This document shows positions 10,689-15,302 of a stretch of DNA of 64,000 nt, piece by piece. This DNA is from Erythrobacter insulae (GTDB lineage: Bacteria > Pseudomonadota > Alphaproteobacteria > Sphingomonadales > Sphingomonadaceae), in the NCBI RefSeq assembly GCF_007004095.1, contig NZ_VHJK01000001.1, positions 1,058,501 to 1,122,500 of the forward strand, in the 5' to 3' direction. Below the pieces are notes generated by a model. It searched no databases and was not told where the DNA came from. It saw only the letters and a list, made by a program, of their open reading frames with translations. Within the stretch, counting starts at the first letter, position 1; each line of letters opens with the position of its first letter. A program made the position numbers and the translations under genes.

Positions 10689-11921
10689 TTACCGCTTTCG
10701 TACTGCGAAGAGCGGCTCAAACAGCCACTCAATCAGGGTTTGGTCTTCGGTGATAATCCGGGCAGTCAGGCTCATGCCGGAAACCAGTTTTTCCTCGCGG
10801 CCAAATGCGGAAATCTGCGTTTCCTGCAGCTCCACGACGACCGGATATACCGAAATGATTGCGCCATTGGCCGCCTGCTGGCTGATCGCGCTGGCCGCCA
10901 CTGTCTGAATGGTGCCGGTGACTGTACCAAACCGCTGATAGGGGAAGGCATCAATCGCCAGGCGCACTTCCTGTCCGACTTTCACAAACCCGATCGCCTG
11001 GCTCGGCACGTTAAGCTCCGCGCGCAATTTCGCCCCTGCGGGAATGACTGTCATTACCTGAGTTTGCGGATTCACGCGCTGGCCGCTGCGGATGGTGAGC
11101 GCGGTGACGGTGCCTGCGGTCGGCGCGCTCAATGCATAAGAACGCGCACCGGCATTACCAGCCGCTTGCTGCGCCACTTGCGCGCGGGTGGCGGCGATAT
11201 TGGCCGCATCACTTTGCGCCTGCGCGGTGACACTGGCGGCGCTGTTCGACAATTCGGCCAACGTTGCGCGGCGCGCGGTGAGCGCTTGCTGCAACTGGGA
11301 AAGCTGTTGCTGGCGTGAGACCAGAACATCTTCGCGCCCTCGCAGATCCTGTTTGCTGATAAATCCGCGCTCGGCGACTTCGCGCGCGCGGCCAAGATCC
11401 TGATTGGCGGAGCTGACCAGATTGCGCTGCAACGAAATCTGCGACTGCAATTGGGAAATTTCCGAACGCAGTCCCGCTGCCTGCACGGTAATCTGGCTGC
11501 GCTGAGCCGCGGCGGATTGCTGTGCGGCGGTCAATTGCGCCGCGAGGCTGGCGTCCTGCTGCGCGATGGCCTGCTGTGTCAGCGCGGCGGCAGATGGCCC
11601 GGTGACACTGGATTCTTCGGCCCGGACGCTAACAAGCGTAGCCCCCTCTTCGACCTGCTCGCCTTCCTCGACAAACACTTCGGTGATGACCCCGCCGCGG
11701 GTCGGGATAATCGCCGCCACGCCTTTGTCCGGCACAATCGTACCCGTCACGGTTTCCACTCGGGAATAGGTCGCCAGCGAAAGGAATACGCCTGCGATAA
11801 GCAGGGTCGCAAAAAGCAGATAGCCGATCACCTGCCACGGCATCGGGATCGCAATCGCCACCTCACCGGAAAGGCGATCTTTTTTCTGATTTAGAACTTC
11901 TGATCGAAACAGCTGCGTCAT
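10689..11921 (-). CDS. HlyD/CvaA-type membrane fusion protein
   Basis: Periplasmic adaptor that links the C39 ABC exporter to an outer-membrane channel. A short cytosolic start (MTQLFRSEVLNQKKDRLSG) is followed by one membrane helix (about residues 31-50, VIGYLLFATLLIAGVFLSL), a biotinyl-lipoyl half-motif, a long Ala/Gln-rich coiled-coil hairpin (about 115-250), then the second lipoyl half (SAPTAGTVTALTIRSGQRV) and a beta-barrel domain ending AVRKR. The order matches microcin exporters such as colicin V CvaA. It precedes the ABC gene by six bases and follows the peptide genes, so it probably belongs to the same unit. Confidence 0.9.
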   Translation of the reverse strand: MTQLFRSEVLNQKKDRLSGEVAIAIPMPWQVIGYLLFATLLIAGVFLSLATYSRVETVTGTIVPDKGVAAIIPTRGGVITEVFVEEGEQVEEGATLVSVRAEESSVTGPSAAALTQQAIAQQDASLAAQLTAAQQSAAAQRSQITVQAAGLRSEISQLQSQISLQRNLVSSANQDLGRAREVAERGFISKQDLRGREDVLVSRQQQLSQLQQALTARRATLAELSNSAASVTAQAQSDAANIAATRAQVAQQAAGNAGARSYALSAPTAGTVTALTIRSGQRVNPQTQVMTVIPAGAKLRAELNVPSQAIGFVKVGQEVRLAIDAFPYQRFGTVTGTIQTVAASAISQQAANGAIISVYPVVVELQETQISAFGREEKLVSGMSLTARIITEDQTLIEWLFEPLFAVRKR

Positions 11922-12066
11922 GCGGCTTTCGATACCTCCCCGATTGATCGTTCAACGCGCCGATAAGCGCGCTCTAGACCGTCATTTAGTCAGGGTCTGC
12001 ATTGAATAGGAATAGTGCAAGTGAGTTAGGCAAGCTCGCTGTTTGATCATCATTTTTACCAGCAGG

Positions 12067-12243
12067 TCAATTTGGTCGGTTCTGCTTTTTCAAGGTTGCG
12101 GCGATATATCCCACAACCGCGCCAACAACGCAGCCAACGATCAAAGGCAGCGGGAGGTCGATACCTGTCGACAAAGAAATCAGAGCCAGGGCTAAGCTGG
12201 TAACAAAGCCTATAAATGCGCACGATAATATCTGCGTTTTCAT
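12067..12243 (-). CDS. Small two-helix membrane protein, possible immunity protein
   Basis: A 58-residue protein starting at the ATG at 12243 with GAGG nine bases before it. It consists almost entirely of two hydrophobic segments (about residues 4-23 and 30-49, the second being GCVVGAVVGYIAATL) followed by a basic KKQNRP tail. It has no double-glycine leader. It lies directly after the glycine-zipper peptide gene and before the HlyD gene, on the same strand. Bacteriocin immunity proteins are often this size and topology, so that role is plausible but only inferred. I do not recognise the family. Confidence 0.55.
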   Translation of the reverse strand: MKTQILSCAFIGFVTSLALALISLSTGIDLPLPLIVGCVVGAVVGYIAATLKKQNRPN

Positions 12244-12263
12244 CTGTAATACCTCAATTTGGC

Positions 12264-12301
12264 TCTCTGCCATAAGGCCGTCTAAAGCCTTATGGCAGAG
12301 A
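12264..12301 (-). terminator. 15-bp perfect hairpin after the glycine-zipper peptide gene
   Basis: Arms 12264-12278 and 12287-12301 (CTCTGCCATAAGGC and its complement, plus one A-T pair) pair perfectly around an 8-base loop. It begins 9 bases after the stop of the 12310 peptide gene. No T-run follows on either strand, so it could be a factor-dependent terminator, a mRNA stabiliser or a processing site rather than a simple intrinsic terminator. Confidence 0.6.
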
Positions 12302-12309
12302 AGATCCGA

Positions 12310-12579
12310 TTAGTCGTTCCAGGTGGTGATAATAGCAGTCACCGCGCCGCCTACTGCGCCGCCAACTGCGCCTGCGGCTGCACCGATCCCTGCGCCAGCT
12401 GGCCCACCAGTCAATCCACCGCCGATTGCGCCGCCGACTGCGCCGCCAACAGCACCGCCAACAGCTGCTGCGCCAACTTCACCCCAGTCTACCGCGCCAT
12501 TGACGAGGTCGATGTCGCTGAACGTCAGTTCTTGGATGTTGCCTTCGAGTGCAAAATCAGTTTGGTTAAGATAAGACAT
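12310..12579 (-). CDS. Double-glycine-leader precursor with glycine-zipper core (peptide E)
   Basis: An 89-residue precursor starting at the ATG at 12579, behind AAAGGAG at good spacing. The leader ends ELTFSDIDLVNGA (residue 29), matching the pattern shared by the six precursors in this island. The predicted mature part of 60 residues starts VDWGEVGAAAVGGAVGG and is a run of GxxxG/AxxxG small-residue motifs to near the C-terminal TTWND. Such glycine zippers are typical of membrane-inserting class II bacteriocins. It is followed by a perfect hairpin and by the possible immunity gene. The longer frame to 12612 ignores the strong ribosome site. Not a modified peptide as far as can be seen, since no modifying enzyme is near. 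Confidence 0.75.
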   Translation of the reverse strand: MSYLNQTDFALEGNIQELTFSDIDLVNGAVDWGEVGAAAVGGAVGGAVGGAIGGGLTGGPAGAGIGAAAGAVGGAVGGAVTAIITTWND

Positions 12580-12724
12580 TGTAGTTCTCCTTTGAAAAGC
12601 CGGCGCGGGCAACCGGCATGATCTTTCCCGCCTTCAAAAGCGCAGGGTTGCCCCCTCGAAAATTCTTGACCTTGCGCGCAGCCTCGTAAGGCTTCGGCGC
12701 AGGCTAATTTTTGCTTGTTTTGCT

Positions 12725-12761
12725 GATGTTCTGGCAGCACCGATTGTGCGGCCAGAACATC
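12725..12761 (-). terminator. Long hairpin between peptide genes D and E
   Basis: Arms GATGTTCTGGC (12725-12735) and GCCAGAACATC (12751-12761) are a perfect 11-bp inverted repeat; four more pairs (GCAC 12737-12740 with GTGC 12746-12749) extend the stem past one mismatch. It lies 56 bases after the stop of the Pro-rich peptide gene. No T-run follows on the minus strand, so termination is uncertain; a processing or stability element is also possible. Confidence 0.5.
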
Positions 12762-12816
12762 GAGCTCACCCCAACTCAGTTACGACACATTGATCGATCG
12801 AGCTGGTGTTCCCTTG

Positions 12817-13005
12817 TTACCAAGGCAGCGGCATCGGATAGGGCTGCGGGATCGGATAAGGGCTCGGGAACGGTGAGGGTTCCGGAAACGGGCTGGGCTG
12901 CGGGTATGGGAAGGGCAGCGGATATGGTCCTGGGATGGGATCAGGGAAAGGGTACGCTATCGCACCGCTTACAGTATCGAGTTCGTGATCAGTTAAAGCT
13001 TTCAT
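12817..13005 (-). CDS. Double-glycine-leader precursor with strictly alternating X-Pro core (peptide D)
   Basis: A 62-residue precursor starting at the ATG at 13005 behind GGAG. Its leader MKALTDHELDTVSGA fits the shared pattern, so C39 cleavage after Gly14-Ala15 is predicted. The mature part is Ile-Ala, then 22 consecutive X-Pro dipeptides (X = Y F D I G Y L F Y Q S F E S F S Y I Q Y M L), then a final Trp. It carries no Lys or Arg, unlike known proline-rich antimicrobial peptides. Such a chain should form a stiff polyproline-II rod. It sits in line with the other precursor genes and the exporter. I know no described family of this type; the reading frame is supported by leader, ribosome site and repeat periodicity together. 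Confidence 0.75.
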   Translation of the reverse strand: MKALTDHELDTVSGAIAYPFPDPIPGPYPLPFPYPQPSPFPEPSPFPSPYPIPQPYPMPLPW

Positions 13006-13047
13006 GATGTGTCTCCATTGTGTGTGCAGCAGGGTTATCGTCCTGCC

Positions 13048-13075
13048 TTTCGGCGCACGCGACGCGCCGCCGAAA
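13048..13075 (-). terminator. Hairpin after peptide gene C
   Basis: Arms TTTCGGCG (13048-13055) and CGCCGAAA (13068-13075) pair perfectly around a GC-rich 12-base loop. It starts 18 bases after the stop codon of the 13094 peptide gene and lies before the Pro-rich peptide gene. There is no clear T-run on the minus strand. Confidence 0.4.
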
Positions 13076-13093
13076 TCTTGAGAAAATCGGGGC

Positions 13094-13267
13094 TTATTCG
13101 CCCATCATAGTGTCAACGGCGTCTTCGATCGCGCTGCCGACAATGCCTGCGGCAGCGGCCACAGTGTCGCTCGCACCGAGGGCTTTTGCGACTGTGTAGC
13201 CAATGACGAATCCATCTTCGCCAGCGCCGCTCACTTCGGTAATTTCTTCTGTATTCAGAGTTTTCAT
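13094..13267 (-). CDS. Double-glycine-leader precursor, helical small-residue core (peptide C)
   Basis: A 57-residue precursor. Of the two nearby ATGs, 13267 is chosen because GGAG lies seven bases before it; the one at 13273 would leave only one base. The leader MKTLNTEEITEVSGA fits the shared pattern. The 42-residue mature part starts GEDGFVIGYTVAKAL, contains the small-residue stretch TVAAAAGIVGSAIEDAV and ends DTMMGE; it has the look of an amphipathic or membrane-seeking helix with a net negative charge. It may pair with the glycine-zipper peptide E, as in two-peptide bacteriocins, but that is a guess. Confidence 0.7.
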   Translation of the reverse strand: MKTLNTEEITEVSGAGEDGFVIGYTVAKALGASDTVAAAAGIVGSAIEDAVDTMMGE

Positions 13268-13310
13268 CGTCATTCTCCACTTTGGTTTGGACGGGCACAT
13301 CTCGCCCGCT

Positions 13311-13339
13311 TTCCGAAGCGCTGTATTGCGCTTGCGGAA
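13311..13339 (-). other. Hairpin in the 325-base gap upstream of peptide gene C
   Basis: TTCCGAAGCGC (13311-13321) pairs with GCGCTTGCGGAA (13328-13339) with one bulged G and a 6-base loop, giving 11 pairs. The gap 13268-13592 also holds the hairpin at 13549-13573 and no supported gene: a 34-codon basic frame on the minus strand lacks a ribosome site and a leader motif. The element lies about 45-70 bases before the start of peptide gene C, so it would sit in its 5' leader or promoter region. Confidence 0.4.
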
Positions 13340-13548
13340 TTCCTGGTTGTGATCTGCGCACAGCGTGCGAGACCGCGAAAATCGTGGGTGAGACCAGTGC
13401 GATAAAAGCTCTTTTGGCTTTACCGCCTCGCTCTCGCGTCAACTCCACCGCCGCGCCGGGTATGCTTGGACATGGACAAAGGATTAGCCCGCGGGCGAAC
13501 CACTCCAGTGCGAATGGAAACCATGCGCGCTGTGCTGTTCTTGTGCAG

Positions 13549-13573
13549 GCTGCGACCCTTTTCCCGTCGCAGC
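13549..13573 (-). terminator. Hairpin after peptide gene B
   Basis: GCTGCGAC (13549-13556) and GTCGCAGC (13566-13573) pair perfectly around a 9-base loop. It starts about 20 bases after the stop codon of peptide gene B. No T-run follows on the minus strand. Confidence 0.4.
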
Positions 13574-13592
13574 GATGGAGCGGCGCTGCCGG

Positions 13593-13775
13593 TTAGATTG
13601 ACATATCAATCTCAATGGTTGGGCCGGCAGGACCAAGATCGAGAAGGTCTGGCAAGCCGCTGGTGCCGGGCATGTCGCCATGTTCGGTGCAGCCCTTGCC
13701 ATCAGGACCTTCGGTTACGCCGCCACAGGCGAGCGCGATTTCATATGTGTTCAAGTTACGGATTGACTGGGTCAT
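13593..13775 (-). CDS. Double-glycine-leader precursor (peptide B)
   Basis: A 60-residue precursor with an AAAGGAAG ribosome site before the ATG at 13775. The leader MTQSIRNLNTYEIALACGG ends in a true Gly-Gly. The 41-residue mature part starts VTEGPDGKGCTEHGDMPG, holds one Cys and a SGLPDLLDLGPAGP segment, and is clearly acidic. The GLPD segment is also seen in peptide A, which hints at common origin of the two. It is the second gene of the row, 83 bases after peptide gene A on the same strand. Confidence 0.7.
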   Translation of the reverse strand: MTQSIRNLNTYEIALACGGVTEGPDGKGCTEHGDMPGTSGLPDLLDLGPAGPTIEIDMSI

Positions 13776-13858
13776 ATTCGGCTTCCTTTGGATTGAGCCT
13801 GGATTGATGAGACCTCGGCACTTGATCTTGTGATCGCCTGCAAAGGCTCGAATTCATC

Positions 13859-14029
13859 TCACGGCTGGTTATGCTGATTGCGCATCAGACGTTCGAGCGT
13901 GTCGGCATTGGTTTGCTCCGCCAGATCGATCAGATCCTGAAACGTCGGCTCATCAGGCAAGCCGCCAACGGCGCCGCACACTTGTTCGATTTCACTAAGC
14001 GCGAGCGCTTTCACCTGTGCATCGTTCAT
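13859..14029 (-). CDS. Double-glycine-leader precursor, 56 codons (peptide A)
   Basis: A 56-residue precursor, easily missed because it is so short. The ATG at 14029 is preceded by GGAGAAGACAG. The leader MNDAQVKALALSEIEQVCGA fits the shared pattern with the predicted cut after Gly19-Ala20. The 36-residue mature part starts VGGLPDEPTFQDLIDLAEQ and ends RNQHNQP; it reads as an acidic amphipathic helix. It is the first gene of the row that leads to the exporter, and a predicted promoter and the CTAG array lie just upstream, so it is probably the promoter-proximal gene of the operon. Confidence 0.7.
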   Translation of the reverse strand: MNDAQVKALALSEIEQVCGAVGGLPDEPTFQDLIDLAEQTNADTLERLMRNQHNQP

Positions 14030-14093
14030 CTGTCTTCTCCTACAATCAGATACCAGCCGCTTGCTGATGCATTGAATGTCGACGATTCAGAAA

Positions 14094-14122
14094 TTTATAC
14101 AATAGATACAATGCTCTAGGAC
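14094..14122 (-). promoter_or_regulatory. Predicted promoter of the peptide operon
   Basis: On the minus strand a TATAAA box (14094-14099) lies in a locally AT-rich stretch. With a 17-base spacer, the -35 position falls at 14117-14122 (GTCCTA), a poor match to the sigma-70 -35 box that overlaps the first CTAG of the array. A poor -35 box beside an array is what an activator-dependent promoter would look like. The predicted start is near 14087, giving a leader of about 58 bases before peptide gene A. Confidence 0.45.
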
Positions 14123-14189
14123 GCATAACCTAGACGGATCAAGCTAGTCGGATCGCGCTAGACCGGGCGGGCTAGTGCGCGCGTGCTAG
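14116..14189. repeat. Array of six CTAG tetramers at exact 14-bp spacing
   Basis: CTAG occurs at 14116, 14130, 14144, 14158, 14172 and 14186, each exactly 14 bases from the next, with G just before it in the last four. The ten bases between them are not conserved. CTAG is normally rare in bacterial DNA, so six in fixed phase cannot easily be chance. The array lies in the gap between the peptide row (minus strand) and the response regulator gene (plus strand). It most likely binds a protein cooperatively; the NarL-type regulator encoded next to it is the obvious candidate, but this is inference. Confidence 0.8.
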
Positions 14190-14270
14190 AACAGGGTAAT
14201 AGTGTCGATGTGCTATGGCCTGATCGCCGCAACAGGTTCAGGATTGTGACAATTGCAGGAGTTGCACGAT

Positions 14271-14915
14271 TTGAGAGTTCAGCAGCAAAATACCAAAGCC
14301 CCGACCAGGATGCTGGTGGCCGACGATCATCCCATTTTTCGGGATGGCGTGGCGGCTATTATAAAGCAGATCGATGATGGCATCATGATCGAACACGCTG
14401 GTACCTATGACGAGCTGATCGAAGTGGCGCGGAGTGGGAGCGATCCTCAGCTTTTCCTGCTCGATTTGCGGTTCCCTGGGATGGATATTGAACGCGCAGT
14501 TCCCGAACTGCGCCACAAATATCCGCTGTCATCGATCGTCATTATTTCAATGGCAGATGATCGGCGCTCGACCGAGCACATCATGTCCACCGGCGTTGAC
14601 GGGTTTATCAGCAAGGCTGCCAGCCCGGATCAGATTCGCGAAGGGATCGCTTCTGTAATGGAGGGCGACTTTGTGAATGTCAGCGCGGCGGGCGGATTGG
14701 AAAATGCGCAATCCGTTTCGCAGTTCTCACGGCTCACACCGCGACAGGTCGATGTGCTGCGCGGCATTGCCGAAGGCCATTCCAACAAGCAGATTGCCAA
14801 GGACCTTGGCATTTCACCCTTCACAGTGCGGATCCATGTGTCGGCCTTGCTGCGCGAGTTGAAAGTGGAATCGCGCACGGCCGCTGCCTCGATGGCGACC
14901 AAATACGGTCTTTAA
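14271..14915 (+). CDS. NarL/FixJ-type response regulator
   Basis: Cytosolic DNA-binding regulator of about 214 residues. The receiver domain has the acidic pair in [14 protein letters not shown], the phospho-acceptor Asp near residue 64 in [12 protein letters not shown], and a Lys in ISKAASP. The C-terminal LuxR-type helix-turn-helix starts [20 protein letters not shown] and continues [16 protein letters not shown]. No ATG fits well: a TTG at 14271 lies nine bases after AGGAG and gives a short extension before the receiver; an ATG at 14310 would cut into the first strand. It is flanked by precursor genes on both sides and by the CTAG array, so it probably controls the peptide system together with the kinase at 15303. 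Confidence 0.88.
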   Translation: MRVQQQNTKAPTRMLVADDHPIFRDGVAAIIKQIDDGIMIEHAGTYDELIEVARSGSDPQLFLLDLRFPGMDIERAVPELRHKYPLSSIVIISMADDRRSTEHIMSTGVDGFISKAASPDQIREGIASVMEGDFVNVSAAGGLENAQSVSQFSRLTPRQVDVLRGIAEGHSNKQIAKDLGISPFTVRIHVSALLRELKVESRTAAASMATKYGL

Positions 14916-14940
14916 AAAAAGTCTTGCTCCCACACAAAAA

Positions 14941-14970
14941 AAGGGCCGCTCGAAAGCGGCCCTTCTTTTT
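14941..14970. terminator. Bidirectional intrinsic terminator
   Basis: AAGGGCCGCT (14941-14950) pairs with AGCGGCCCTT (14955-14964) around a CGAA loop, followed by CTTTTT on the plus strand. A run of seven A bases before the stem gives a T-run on the minus strand as well. It can therefore end both the response regulator transcript and the transcript of the converging peptide gene F. Confidence 0.9.
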
Positions 14971-14985
14971 AGGTGCCTGTACGCT

Positions 14986-15153
14986 TTATGGGATTTGCGT
15001 ATGATCAGGCTCGCCAAACTGGGGAGGCTCATCGCCGAGGGAAATGGGCCGGCGCAGCGGGCACCAAATGTCCCACCAAGGGCATGCGCCACCGCCTGCA
15101 ATTTCTTCGATTTCAGAAGTGTTCAACGGTACAATTTTACCGGAAGCAATCAT
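14986..15153 (-). CDS. Double-glycine-leader precursor with Trp-rich two-cysteine core (peptide F)
   Basis: A 55-residue precursor. The ATG at 15153 is chosen because GGAG lies six bases before it; three earlier in-frame starts (15159, 15165, 15204) lack this. The leader ends PLNTSEIEEIAGG. The 34-residue mature part starts GACPWWDIWCPLRRP, so two cysteines enclose a PWWDIW hexapeptide, and it continues with an acidic Pro-rich tail ending HTQIP. A disulfide ring of eight residues is plausible. It is separated from the other five precursor genes by the response regulator gene, so it is probably transcribed separately, and it ends at the bidirectional terminator. Longer-frame residues upstream show no leader features. 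Confidence 0.72.
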   Translation of the reverse strand: MIASGKIVPLNTSEIEEIAGGGACPWWDIWCPLRRPISLGDEPPQFGEPDHTQIP

Positions 15154-15175
15154 TATCATCTCCATGTCCAAAATT

Positions 15176-15205
15176 ATTGGCTCTCCATGATCCGATTGAG
15201 CCAAT
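15176..15205. promoter_or_regulatory. Inverted repeat upstream of peptide gene F, possible operator
   Basis: ATTGGCTC (15176-15183) and GAGCCAAT (15198-15205) form a perfect 8-bp inverted repeat with 14 bases between. It starts 23 bases upstream of the peptide F start codon, where a promoter or operator would be expected. No clear -10/-35 pair is recognised. Confidence 0.35.
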
Positions 15206-15257
15206 GATCACAACCTGACCTAAAATGATGGGCTACGCACTAGCTCCCTTGCACTAT

Positions 15258-15294
15258 TCGGAAGAAAAATTGTGGGTCGGAAGAAAATTGTGGG
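15258..15294. repeat. Tandem direct repeat of 18-19 bp
   Basis: TCGGAAGAAAAATTGTGGG (15258-15276) is followed at once by TCGGAAGAAAATTGTGGG (15277-15294), differing only by one A. It lies between the peptide F promoter region and the stop codon of the sensor kinase gene. Its role is unknown; a slippage duplication or paired protein-binding sites are both possible. Confidence 0.7.
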
Positions 15295-15302
15295 ATTTTC
15301 GA

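Noticed and set aside
12525-12740. 71-codon minus-strand frame overlapping the start of peptide gene E
   Set aside because: It reads through the ribosome site and leader of gene E in another frame and lacks any leader motif.
13400-13530. Short basic frame (34 codons) in the gap between peptide genes B and C
   Set aside because: No ribosome site and no double-glycine leader; not a seventh precursor on present evidence.
14116-14189. The CTAG array as a possible CRISPR or tandem-repeat satellite
   Set aside because: Only four bases are constant per 14-base unit and there are no spacers of CRISPR length.
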